From: Clonostachys chloroleuca
Lineage: Eukaryota; Ascomycota; Sordariomycetes; Hypocreales; Bionectriaceae
NCBI GenBank assembly: GCA_037952775.1
Contig: JBANAY010000001.1
Coordinates: 6,138,001-6,202,000, forward strand
Reading direction: 5' to 3'
Length of the DNA: 64,000 nt
The notes below the pieces were generated by a model. The model was not told the DNA's origin. It ran no database searches and worked only from the letters and a program-made list of their open reading frames with translations. Each line of letters begins with the position of its first letter. The stretch's first letter is position 1. Both the position numbers and the translations under genes were made by a program. Shown in pieces: positions 23,118 to 34,736 of the stretch.

Positions 23118-24241
23118 CTAAGAAGAGCCTATTGGTACCATAGCGCTTAATCCCAGAACATCCAGAATATAGTTGATGGGATCTTTCATCCCAAATGGTG
23201 CATGGCCAGCTGAAACCAACAACCCGTTTTGGAGATTCCTAATCAGGCAGCTACAACTTATGATACTCTTGATGGAACGCCTATGGAAATATACATTGTG
23301 TTGAGATGTCGGTCTGGCATCTTTCATTGCTGTTTTTGAGTTTGATTTACCCCCTCAGGTGAGGGGAAAAACGGCTTTAGGGTAGGTAGTTTTATTGTAT
23401 TGTAGAAAAGGTCCCGAGAGGCTCCCTCCATCATAAGGGATAAGGAGAATGTACGTGTAGGTAGTCGAGTAGACCTTGGAGCAATGATGACTCATGTTCT
23501 TATTAATGTTATAAATTGAGTAATAACAAATTTTCGCTGATGAAAATAAGAATGACGCGTGTCTTTTGTTACTATGGAGAGGTTATAATTTGCGTTGTCA
23601 ACTGAGCCTGATTCACGCATGGCGTTCTAGACCCGTAAACTTGCTTGCTTGATCGAAGGTGACACAGTAAAGTGCCTAGCTGGCTTGAGCCGAGAACTAC
23701 TTTGTTTGTTCGTCAGAAATTCCCAATGGATATGAAACCCCATTCAAGAATGAAGTCCTTGGGCTTGCGCGTGTTTTACAGATTCCTGGAGGTAGGAAAG
23801 AAGGATCCATATTTTGCCGGGCATCAGTGAAGATCACCTCCCATTCCATTGTCAAAACCTGGGTTTCAATGATTTTCACCCTTTATGAGCCATCACTGGG
23901 CCCGAAAGAGACCAAAATGTCTCACCATCTCGCAAATCACCCGAATAAGTTGATGGAGGCAGCGTTGCCGAAAATAACCTCCATATCCAGTTACGGCAAG
24001 AATGGAATGGGCATGACAAGACAAGTAAAAGGGAACATAATAGCCCACATACCAGGCAAAGGAAGGCGGTGATAGTGCCCCTTGAGTTGAGCTTAGGTTT
24101 TCAATGTACGCTCTACTTATAGAGCCCCCAATATAAGGATTATGGCTTCCATCTACTGTACTTGAGGGCCTGTATGTCGGTTTTCTTTTCTTTTGGGTGA
24201 AATCAGTGTGAAAGACACCCACGTTGCTTAATTTATCAGCG
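23118..24241. other. Intergenic, 1.1 kb
   Basis: No gene is seen. The segment at about 23295-23340 resembles 1502-1547 (a ttgagatgt...tctggcatctt...cattg motif), probably two copies of a dispersed repeat. Confidence 0.5.
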
Positions 24242-26800
24242 ATGGTTTCCTTGCGGTTAATTGCTGTAACGACTGCTGCTTGTCTCGTGGCAGCATTAGA
24301 CGATATTCATGAACTTGACCGCGTGGCGGCAACCGAAACCGTTACGTTATTCAAGGAGCTCGCGAGCGCGCTTGCAGACTGCAGCCAAGGGCAGTTGACG
24401 TGTGGCATTGAAATCCCATCCCAGTCATTCGTTTACACAAGCAACATCACCGACGAGGCATATAACGAGCCGGTATCATGGATCTATGCTGGCGTTCCAC
24501 AAAGCAGTCATATTCCGTGGCGACCCAAGCCAGACTACAGCGGGCCATTGCCATGCTGCATCGATGATGGAGATTGCATGGACGGATATTCCTGTGGCTC
24601 AACCGGTATTTGTGAGCTCTCTTCTGGACCGACATGCACGACCTGCCAGGACTGCAACGGAGGATATATGTGCAATGGCCGCGGATCTTGTCAGCTCGTC
24701 CCTGCTCGGGAGTGCAGTGGTAACTCTAGCTGTCCTCCAAGCCAGATCTGCAGCCAGGGAAATATCTGCCTTGCTCAGAAGGGAGAGAAATGTTTAAAGA
24801 ACTCTGAATGTGCACGAGGACAGGTGTGTAACTCGTTCGGGGTATGTCAGAGCATTGCTTTACCCGCGTGTTCAAAGAGCAGTGACTGCGCTACAGGCCA
24901 GTATTGCACCACCAACAAGAGCTGCGCACTCCCGGACTACCGGTTCGGTTGCAAGTCCAAATCCGACTGTAGAGAGAAGGAGTTCTGCAACCCGCAGAAT
25001 ATTTGTCAGAACGTTACACCATCTACTTGCCAAGGAGACAAGGACTGTCAGGGCTACGATACATGCAGCGTGGAGGGTACTTGTTATCCTCACCGCTGGC
25101 TGGAATGTTCACGCGACGCAGATTGCGGCATTGGAAAAGTTTGCAAGGATCACATTTGTCAGCCCAAGACCTCCGAGAAGAATTCCGAGAGGAAGGGAGC
25201 CTGTATGAAGAACAAAGATTGCCATGATGGGCAAGTGTGCAAAGAGTCAATGTGCACCCAGTGTATCTCGTCTGACGACTGCGATAAGGGCTACCGCTGC
25301 AGCGAAAGCACGTGTGAGGCTCTTCCAAGCATCCCTGGTTGCGTCACAAGCAAGGACTGCACTGGAAATGATATCTGCAAGAACGGAAAATGCGCAATCT
25401 GCACCATCGACCAAGACTGTGACAACAAGATGGTATGTCTCGAGTCAAGGTGTCAGCCGCCACGCATAGCACCAGAGTGCTCCTTGAACTCAGAATGCCC
25501 TACAGGAAAGGTCTGCATGGGAGGAAAGTGTGGCATTTGTGTTTCTAACGACGATTGCCATGGGGAAGGCCTCGTGTGCCGCGCCGGTGTCTGCCAAACG
25601 GCTCCTGTCAAGGATGAGTGTGTCAAAAACGAGGACTGCAAGGGCGATGAGGTCTGCAAAGGTTCGAAATGCGGTGTTTGTACGGTCGACCAGGATTGCA
25701 ACCAGGGCCAGAAATGCACACAGTCAAAATGCCAAGCAGCGCTTGCTCCGGAATGCTCTACCAATAGCAACTGCGAGGGCGGCAGAGTTTGCAAGGAGGG
25801 TTCCTGCCGAGCATGTTCCTCTGATGGAGAGTGTGGCGGCTCTAAACAGTGCAATGCACAGGGCTTTTGCCGCGATGCTCCAGAATGCGTTACGAGCAAC
25901 AACTGCAAGGATGGTCGTGTTTGTGATGAGGGAGTGTGTGTTCCTTGTATGTCGGATGAGGAATGCCGGCCTGGTCAGAAATGCAATGACCAAGGATCTT
26001 GTCAAGCGAAGACGGGCTGCACGGACAACAGCAGCTGCACGAATGGTAGGTTCTGTCTGGGGGGTGAATGTCTCCCTTGTTCGTCCAGTCGGGACTGCGG
26101 CTTCGGGCAGGCTTGTGTCGAGGGAGCCTGTAAGCCCTCTCCATCAGAGTGCAACGATAACGATGCCTGCTTGGGCGGTCAGATATGTCGAGCAGGGAAG
26201 TGCGGAAAGTGCTCTTCTGATGACGACTGTGACGAATTCGACATGTGTAACCCCGAGGGCTCCTGCGTGGAAGACCTCAGGTGCTCAACTAAGGACGACT
26301 GTGATCTGGAAAAGGCTTGTCGAGAAGGGATGTGTGGCCTTTGCACCGCTGAGTCTGACTGCTACGACGGCCAGAGATGCAATGAACAAGGAGCCTGCGT
26401 GGCCGGTCCACATTGTCAAGCTAATGGAGACTGTGCGGAAGGATTGGTCTGTAAAGACTCCCAGTGTATCCCCTGCTCTGATGACTCAGACTGCGATGAT
26501 GACGAAACGTGTCGTCGAAGTGTAGCACCTACAGAGATCGATGTCTTGAGTGTTCGCCAAACAACGAAATATCCTGGTCTCTGCGTCCCCAAGGTAGGGA
26601 GCTGCACTTATAACACTGAATGCACTGGCGGTATGGTTTGTAAACAGGGAAAATGCGGTCCATGCTCTGGTAACGAGGACTGTGATGGTGGCCAAATGTG
26701 TGATCAAGATGTTGATCAAGGTGTGAATGAAGGTGTGAACGAAATACTACGCATTAGACAGACAACTTTCACGGGTAGATGTGTGGAGGTTGCCCAATGA
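24242..26800 (+). CDS. Secreted protein of 30 tandem four-cysteine modules, 852 aa
   Basis: I cannot assign a family with certainty. Residues 1-19 form a clear signal peptide. A 75-100-residue cysteine-poor lead follows, and then the whole protein consists of 30 modules of the pattern C-x(4-5)-[DEN]C-x(5-6)-C-x(3-5)-C. The first eight have linkers of similar length. From module 9 the modules alternate between about 20 and 24 residues, so the real unit is a pair. Modules 28 and 30 carry insertions that each contain an IRQTT/VRQTT-like segment before the last cysteine. There is no C-terminal hydrophobic tail, so it should be released or cell-wall bound. The cysteine spacing recalls Dickkopf-type or other small disulfide-rich extracellular repeats. 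The gene has no intron; ATG 24242 is the first of the frame. Confidence 0.85.
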   Translation: MVSLRLIAVTTAACLVAALDDIHELDRVAATETVTLFKELASALADCSQGQLTCGIEIPSQSFVYTSNITDEAYNEPVSWIYAGVPQSSHIPWRPKPDYSGPLPCCIDDGDCMDGYSCGSTGICELSSGPTCTTCQDCNGGYMCNGRGSCQLVPARECSGNSSCPPSQICSQGNICLAQKGEKCLKNSECARGQVCNSFGVCQSIALPACSKSSDCATGQYCTTNKSCALPDYRFGCKSKSDCREKEFCNPQNICQNVTPSTCQGDKDCQGYDTCSVEGTCYPHRWLECSRDADCGIGKVCKDHICQPKTSEKNSERKGACMKNKDCHDGQVCKESMCTQCISSDDCDKGYRCSESTCEALPSIPGCVTSKDCTGNDICKNGKCAICTIDQDCDNKMVCLESRCQPPRIAPECSLNSECPTGKVCMGGKCGICVSNDDCHGEGLVCRAGVCQTAPVKDECVKNEDCKGDEVCKGSKCGVCTVDQDCNQGQKCTQSKCQAALAPECSTNSNCEGGRVCKEGSCRACSSDGECGGSKQCNAQGFCRDAPECVTSNNCKDGRVCDEGVCVPCMSDEECRPGQKCNDQGSCQAKTGCTDNSSCTNGRFCLGGECLPCSSSRDCGFGQACVEGACKPSPSECNDNDACLGGQICRAGKCGKCSSDDDCDEFDMCNPEGSCVEDLRCSTKDDCDLEKACREGMCGLCTAESDCYDGQRCNEQGACVAGPHCQANGDCAEGLVCKDSQCIPCSDDSDCDDDETCRRSVAPTEIDVLSVRQTTKYPGLCVPKVGSCTYNTECTGGMVCKQGKCGPCSGNEDCDGGQMCDQDVDQGVNEGVNEILRIRQTTFTGRCVEVAQ

Positions 26801-27453
26801 GACATGGAGTCACAGCTCCAGAGCCGCAATAATCAACATTTCGTCATTTTTCAAAAGCAACACAGCATCAGACATGCGTTGAAACTCCTCGAGAGTGTCC
26901 AATATTCAACCTTGTTTTAAATCCGGAGTCTGAGCTCGGGGAATTCACATTTCTTAGGATGTTTATCGGGTTCTGGTTTGGCCAACATGTTCAAAACGAC
27001 TTCTTCTATTGCTACCATTTAATGTTGCTTTATAGCTTAATGGCTAGGGAAATATAGGGGCGCTTTATGCAAACAACGAGATACTTGACAGACCAAACGC
27101 TAAAGAGTGATACACTTAACTACATAATCAAAGCAAGTTATATATCTGGATGTATGAATGTTCTTTGCGAGAGGGCTGCAACTATGGAAACCGGACATCA
27201 ACGGACGTCGAAATCCTTCCTTTTACTTACATACACCAATGATACCACGAGCCCATTATTTTCTGCCTCTGCTCACTATCATTGGTCTTCATTACCATGT
27301 TACATCTATTAAAAAGTCATAGTCGAGTATGATAGAATGAATAAACTGGTAGAAGGTCTGCATAAAATTGGAATTGAATATTGATTGCCACTTTTTTCCC
27401 TAAGCTGCAGCTTTAGCCAAACTCCTGCAATTGTTCACCCTAACTAACAAAAG
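26801..27453. other. Intergenic between convergent cysteine-rich and PKS genes
   Basis: AT-rich, no gene seen. It should hold both 3' ends. Confidence 0.5.
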
Positions 27454-30400
27454 CTAACTCTCTTGTAGCTTTGCCATAACCGACTTCGCCAAGCTCGTCA
27501 CCGAGGTCTTTTTATCCATCAATTCCAAAAAGGAGATATCCACGTTAGTTGCCCCAAAGATATATTGACGTAACTCGGCAGCCAGCATTGAATCCATCCC
27601 AAAGTCCGACAGCGCCGTCTTAGTATCGAGCTTTTCTACAGGGAGCAAAATCAGGAAGGATAATTTCTTTGTAATCACTTTACAGATGGCATCCATAAGC
27701 GTCGCATCGTCTTTGGAAGCTATGGCATCGGCGATGGTGGACGACTGAGAACTTGGGCCTTGCGTTGCCTCGTCTCCGCTGCTCCTTTTCAGCGACGAAG
27801 TGAGAAGGGAAAAGCGTGATCCCGCTAAGAACTCCCAGTATCCGTTGTATCCTCTCTTGTGTTTTCGTTGGAGCCCTGTCACTTCCAGGCCAGTGAGGAT
27901 GTGGGAGTAGGATAGTGAATCGGTTGGCTGCGCTGAAGTAGGCGGCGATGACATGCCAAAATCGAAGATCTGAAGAACCTCGTCCTCATTGATGGGTCTA
28001 ATTCCCTTCCGAAGGAGAAGCTCTTCAATGTGAGGATTCTCGTGCAGATACCCGACCTCGGAGATCATGCCCAGTCCGAGTGCGATGCCTTTGAGTCCTA
28101 GACTTCGACGGTAGGAGGCAAAAATATCAAGAAAGTTGTTGGCGGCACAATAGTTGCTCTCCGTTGCTGTTCCCACCTTGCCGGACACAGAACTTGTCAT
28201 TATGAAGAAGTCAAGATCCTTCTCCTTGCCCAAGCTAGCGAGGGCATTGTGCAAGTTCCAAGTGCCTTGGACCTTAGCTTCTATGCCACTGATCCATGAC
28301 TCCTTGGACATTGTGTTGAAGAAGCTGACACTTAGTCCCATGGCAGCCTGCACGACGCCTCCCAGAGGTGTTTCACTTGCCTTGAGCGCCCTGACAACGT
28401 CGTCGTAGTTCGTCACATCACCTGTGATAACACTACAAATGGCTCCTGCTGCCTTCAGATCTTCGATGAGCTGCCTGGCCGCCTGCTTTTGAGTACCAGT
28501 TCGTCCGACAAATATGAACTGGCGTGCGCCACGGCTGAGCATCCATTTGGAGAGACTCCGACCCAGACCGCCCAGGCATCCAATCAGAAGATAGGCCTTG
28601 TTTGGGTCCAGAAGCGTCGAGAATTTCTCGGGGACTACTGGCACTATTTGGTTCTCATCTTCAAAAGATATAACGATCTTGCCCATTCGCTTAGCGCTGT
28701 TGAAGTGATGGAACGCTGAAGCGACGTCGGAGACATTGAACACGGAGAGAGGTTTGATAGTTTGAACCTGGCCTCCCCTTACAAGCTCGACGGCTTGTTC
28801 TAGCATGCTGCGAAAAAGTCGTCGATGTGCAGGTAAGCTGGACTCAATCAAATTCTGCAGGTCAAATGCCGTGAACGTGGTCCCGCGAGCAAAGCCCTCC
28901 ATGTTCAAACGACCAGCATCAAGGATGTCCTTTTTACCAATCTCAACAAACCGACCAAAGTCAGCTAAACAATCCCAGCCCTCATGCAGAAGTTCTCCAA
29001 CCAATGAGTTGATAATAACATCAACGCCGTGACCGTTGGTGGCCTGCTTGATACCAGCCGCGAAGCCGGCCTCTCGAATTGAAAATGTTCTCAGCACGCA
29101 ACCCGAAGCTCTCAACAAGATACTGCTTCTTCTCATCTGTTCCCACGGTTGCAAAGATCTCTCCGGCGCCCATAAGCTTGGCAAGTTGAATGGCGGCAAT
29201 ACCCGCCGCACCAGCAGCCGAGTGAACAAGGATAGACTCCCCAGGCTGGAAATGGGCGCGGTATTTGAGGGCATAAATGGCCGTCACCACGACAACTAAA
29301 ACAGTAGCCATCTCACGTAAATCTTCCCCATTCTTGAGTTTGATGCAACTCCAAGATGGCACAATGAGGTATGTACCAAAGTAGTTGGGGTAAAAGGCAG
29401 TGACTTGATCTCCAACTGCCAAGCTAGAGACAGCAGAGCCCACAGCAACGATTTCGCCTGTGTACTCGAGACTGAAGCCTTTTGGAGGGACGTTCAGACG
29501 ACCTGCGAGAGCATATACGTTCTTGGCGTTTAGGCCAAGGCAGAGGACCCTAATTACCACCTCGTCGTCGTTCAGTTGGGACAATGAAGTCTTGACAAAC
29601 TGCGCCGTGCTCAACTGGCCGGCCTTTTCCAAAGAGAGCGTGGCATTTCCCGCATCTTTCAATGGAATACTCTGGGCCAAACGGTTTTGTCGCTCCCGGA
29701 AGGCTTGATTCATAAGCTCATCAGGAACAGTTCGGCTGACCATTAGTCCACCTTTCTCATTTTTCAAGTACTCATAGTCCAAGCTGGAGTTTTGAGACTG
29801 CTCAAGTATAACCTTGATATCGCCAGCCAGATCGGCCAGATCTGCATGAGGATGCATCTCGAGAGTGAAAATACGTGCCAAGGGCTGCTCAACCATGACA
29901 GCCCGCGCGAGTCCCGCGAAAAGAGAGAGTGTTGGGTTATACGTTCCACTCTGCTTCCCTCTAGTAACCCACACAAGCTGCTTAGCATGGTCAATCATCT
30001 TGTTGATTGCATTGAACTCTTCTTGTGTTGGATGAACAAGTACTTCACGCCCGAGTTCGACAGTAGAAATGACCAGTGTGTCTTGGGGGATTGGGGTTTC
30101 AGCCATCTTCTCAAGACTCATTTTTTGCACAGGTGCGTTCAACAACCGCGCCAAATTCTGCTCAAGGTGAGAATCCGGATTATTTAGAGTTGAATCACGG
30201 ACGCAAATGATCTTGGCGTAGTGTGGGAGTTTCCTCAGTTCATCAGGAACTTGTCTCAGGAATTGAACACTCCCAGGCTGAGCTCCATTAGAGCGAAGAG
30301 CGGTAAAGCCTTCCGGAAGTAGCGATTCAGTTTCACCTTCTACCGCTGCCCGTAAAATGATACTTTCTGGATTAATATTTTGTTGAAGGGAGCCAAGCGG

Positions 30401-33400
30401 ACCTAGATCTTCTCCGAGGACAACAATCTCAAATTTGTCTCCAGCTGCTGGCCTGCGATATGTAAGTGCTTCCAGATCAATAGGTGAGGCAAATTGGGTG
30501 AGACTGGCAATTTCCAATTCACTACTATCGCTATTCTGTCTACCAACAGAAATAGATTGGAATCTTCGGAAATATGAAGTTGCATCAAGGATGTTTGCCA
30601 GAACACGAGAAAGTAAAGTTACATCCTGTGTTATGAACAAAACGCGAGACTCGGGATTTTTATGTGCAGCAAGGCTGATTGCTGTCAACATTTCGTCTTC
30701 AGGAGATATAGAATCATGACCTTTAGTGCATGAAAGAGTGTATTGGAGTGCGTGCGTGAAGTCGTCGTTCGTTCTAATAGTACCAAAGTCTGGTCGCCAC
30801 AGAACCCTGTAAATTGGATGGCGATCCTCCGATTCAATAGTACCAAAAAACTCCGTAGTGTCAATATCTTGAATGTGAACCACGGTGCGGCCCTCAGAGT
30901 CAAGAAGTACTGTCGTCGCTCGATGAGCAGATACGCCGATCGCCTTCGAGGACGAGCGAAGCACACCAGGACTGGCCGCGTCCTTTGGCAATGCGAATCT
31001 GGCTTTTGAGATCCTCACAGGGACCCTTGCTTTTACCTCATTAATCAAACCTCCAGTGGAAGAGATTAAGCAGACTTGCAGCGCAGCGTCTATAATTGTT
31101 GGATGGACGACATAGCAGCCAGACTGGTAAGTTTTCCCCTCATTGGCAAGCGGGATCATTGATTTCGTAGTTGCCTCTGCGTAAAATACGCCCTTGGGGT
31201 CTGAAGTACACACCTCATCCAGCTGCTGGAAGTCAGTACCAAATCCGATTCCACCCTTTTCCAATGCTTCATACCAAAGACGACGTGATTGGGGGGCGAC
31301 GCGACAAGTCTTGGCGGGTAACTCAAGCTGCGATGCAAATTCAGAGGGCTCAAATCTTAGAGAACCTTTGCAATGTAAAGAGACAGTATCACTGGAAACT
31401 GAGCAAATCTGAAAAGCCCACCAGTCTTTGTAGTTAGCTGTGTTAGACAGTGAGATGGGACTCAATTCAGTGTGCAATTCGGTGGTCTCGCCTTCTTCTA
31501 ACGGCAAAGCTCTGATGATGTCAACATGATGGAAAAGAATCGACTTTTCATCAAGTGAAGAGCCTTGGGGGAGAGTTTGCGATAAAGCCTCCATAGCCAT
31601 GGCAAGGTAACCAGCTCCTGGGAAGACCACCTTTTCGTCAAGTCTATGGTCTCTCACCCATGGCACATCTTCGAGACGAAAAACATTTCTCCATGCTTTG
31701 GTTGACCCGTTACCGCCTGGCACCGGAGAACCCAAGAGTTCATGCCGTTGAACCTTGCGGAAGCGGGCTTCGTGACTCAAACGAGACTCTGCCCACAGAG
31801 GCTCATTTTCGTAATGCCACGGGTAAGTGGGCAAGTTCAAGATGACATGTGGTGCAATATGCCGTTTGTGTGCCACGGTAGATGACATTCTTACTTTGGA
31901 TAAGTTGACCTGGAAGCCTCGAGTATATAGATTACCAGCAAGGCTCAGCAGGGTAACGGCCGGGTCGGTGCCTCGCAGTTGTGCCGATAAATATATGGTT
32001 GTCTTGCCAAGGGTTTGAAGCACTGGAGATTTGAGGGCTGCGTGGGGACCAATCTCAACGAACTTAAGATCCTTGGTCAAGTGGTTGAGCTTTTCCAAGC
32101 CATCGCTGAAACGGACGGGAGATGTCAAATTCTTTGTCCAGTACGATGCGGAACGAAGTGAATCTCCAATGACCTCTTCACACGTCACTGTAGAAATCAT
32201 CCTGGCTGTTCGTTTCTCCGATTCCCCATCCCCACTGACAATGCTGTTTGAAAACACCTCCTGTGTCAAGAGAGTCTCGTAAATGTTGCTGATCTCTTCC
32301 ATGTGGTGGGAGTGATACGCCCTGTCGTCGGTCTTCAGTTTTCGAATGAAGATTCCCTCCTTGTTCAACTCCTCAGAGAGGGAGTCAATACCGGACACAT
32401 CTCCACTGAGAGTGACACTTTCAGGAGAATTGATGCAAGCCACGCGGACTGTGCTGCTCACATGAAGCTTCTCAAGGCGCTCATTAGCCTGAGCCGGGCC
32501 AAGGCCTGCAGCAGCCATGGCGCCCACGGCTGTCAACTTGGTTACCGAGAATCCTCTGTAGTAGGCAATCAAGATGGCTTCTCTGGCAGAAATGTAACCA
32601 CTGGCATAAGCGGCTCCAATTTCACCTGAAGAGTGACCAATGGCTGCCTCAGGGAATATTTCCCAGTCTCGTAGCAAATCTACGATTCCGATTTGCACGG
32701 CCGTGGTTATGGGTTGAGCAAGTTCTGCTCGGCTAACGTCAGATTGATTTGCAAGGATATCATATATAGACCATTTCGGGGCATGCGCAGTTGAAGATAG
32801 ATGATCATCCAGTTGGCGAATCGTATTGGCAAAGATGGGAAGTTGTAAGAGGCTGTGAGCCATTCCCTTCCACTGCGCACCTTGACCAGTGAATACGAAA
32901 CCAAATCTGGCATTAGACTCGATATCCTGGCCCAAGGTAGAGGTCTGAAGATTGTCGATGGAGACATCGTCTGTGATTGAAGATTGTTTGGCAACAATAT
33001 AGCCACGATAGGCCAGATGTGAACGGCGTTCTCCAAGCGTGTAAGCCAAATCTGCAATAGAAACGGACGACAGATCAAACTTTGATAGTGCCTCCACGCG
33101 TTTATTCAATGACGAAGAATTATTTGCGGAGATTGGAAGCAGAAAGACGCTCTCCGTCGAACCGCTTCCATGACCGTTCGTGAGTTGTCCATTTGTGAGT
33201 TGCCCATTTGTGAGCTGCCCGTTTGTGAACGGCCTGTTTGTTGGCTTCGATTCATCGACTGCCTCGATGATGCAATGCGCATTGGCGCCACCGTAACCAA
33301 ATGAATTCACGCTGATGCGAGATGGGCCATTTCTATAGCCGGGGAAGGGAATGTTATTGGTCACAACTTCCACGCCCAGCTTGTCACAGTTCAACTTTGG

Positions 33401-34736
33401 GTTGAGCTTCGTAATCCCAACCGTAGGAGGAATCTCGCCTTTCTGCAGAGCCAGTGTAGCTTTGATGATGCTTGTCAAGCCGCTCGCTGCCTCGCTATGT
33501 CCCAAGTTTGTCTTGACGCTTCCAACACGGATGGGGTGATTTCTCCCGTCATCCTTTCGAAAGACGCGAGATATTGCCTCTACTTCCATGGGGTCGCCGA
33601 TGCTTGTCCCTGTGCCATGTGCCTCGACATAGTAGGTTTGAGAAGGGCTCAGTCCCGCTCGGCTGTAGGACTTGTTGATGACTGCTTCCTGGCCGTCGAT
33701 GCTGGGCTGCGTGATGCCGGGAGTGCGGCCATTTGAGTTGACGGCTACAGATCGAATGACGGACTGAATTGGATCGCCATCACGGACTGCGTCATCTAAA
33801 CGTTTGATGAAAATAGCGTTGACGCCATCAGCGCGTCCGTAACTGAAAAACCAATTAGAATTATGCATCCCTGAAATTTGGGAAACGGTCACTGTACCCA
33901 TCGGCAGATGCGTCAAAAGTATGGCATGTGGAAGTCGGTGAGAGCACTCCAGCTTGAGAAATACAAACGTGCATCTCGGGTGATTGTATAATGTTCACGC
34001 CGGCAACAACGGCGGCATCTATTTCCCCAGCCAAGAGAGCAGAAGAGGCGGCATGCAAGGCGTATAAAGATGACGAGCAGGCTGTATCAATAACAGAGCT
34101 CGGACCTTTCAGATTGAAGATGTGACTGATCCGGTTTGCGAGCAATGTTGTGCCTAGACCTGTTTGAGTATATCGCGTCAATGACTCGATATCTTTGGCT
34201 TGGTTTGCAATGAAATCAGGCACAAATGAGGCCACTGTAGTTCAGGTAGACAGTTAGTAGATTTCATGGTAGCTCGGGGAGTGATGCATACCATAGCAAC
34301 CAATATTAGCCCCAGATACATCGTCGAGAGTTGTGCCCGCGCTCTCAAGACATTCAAATACGACCTCTAATAATTTCCTTTGTTGCGGGTCCATCCCGCT
34401 CGCCTCTCTGTTGTTAATGCCGAAGAATGAATTATCAAAATTTCTGATATCTTCGCTCAAAAAATAGCCGCCAGCAGCCCTTGTGGTAGCGGGCTGGCCT
34501 GGCTGTCCACGGTAGCTGTCCATATTAAATCTAGATTTCGGCATGTCTCCCTGTGCCGAACGTCCGTCTGCTAAAAACTGCCATAGTTCTGAGGGACTTG
34601 AGATGTTGCCAGGAAGACGGCATCCTGTCATGGCACGTTAGCATCCAGCCATGTCAACGCTCTTGTGTAGTAGTATAACTCTTAATGGTAACTTACCAAC
34701 GCCGGTGATGGCGATAGGTGCATGGAGAAGAGTCAT
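27454..34736 (-). CDS. Highly reducing type I polyketide synthase, KS-AT-DH-ER-KR-ACP, about 2,366 aa, one frame break
   Basis: Iterative megasynthase building a reduced polyketide from malonyl-CoA. Exons are 34697-34736, 34292-34624, 33898-34234 and 27454-33842. Domains in order: KS (active Cys in DTACSSSLYA, His in VEAHGTGT), AT (GHSSGEIGAAYASG), DH (HRLDEKVVFPGAGYL), ER (ILVHSAAGAAGIAAIQLA), KR (IGCLGGLGRSLSKWM) and ACP (Ser in GMDSMLAAE). No methyltransferase motif is visible between DH and ER. There is no release domain. The frame breaks in the ER domain at 29071-29076. The conserved reading (IFNSR then EAGFAAG) returns if two bases are added to a GAGAG tract. The DH motif has Glu where Gly is usual. 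No P450, acyltransferase or regulator is adjacent, so any cluster is small or scattered. Confidence 0.92.
33180..33239. repeat. 15-bp in-frame tandem repeat, four copies, in the PKS KS-AT linker
   Basis: Four 15-bp units encode repeated Asn-Gly-Gln-Leu-Thr on the minus strand, just after the KS domain. The period is a multiple of three, so copy-number change would keep the frame. Confidence 0.85.

Noticed and set aside
25453..25908. 151-codon antisense frame in the cysteine-rich gene
   Set aside because: Same cause as above; antisense of a repetitive coding sequence without a plausible protein.
25530..26525. 331-codon open frame on the plus strand inside the cysteine-rich gene
   Set aside because: It is a frame shadow of the 852-residue protein, kept open by the biased TGC/GAC-rich repeat; it is rich in Ala/Arg with no domain pattern.
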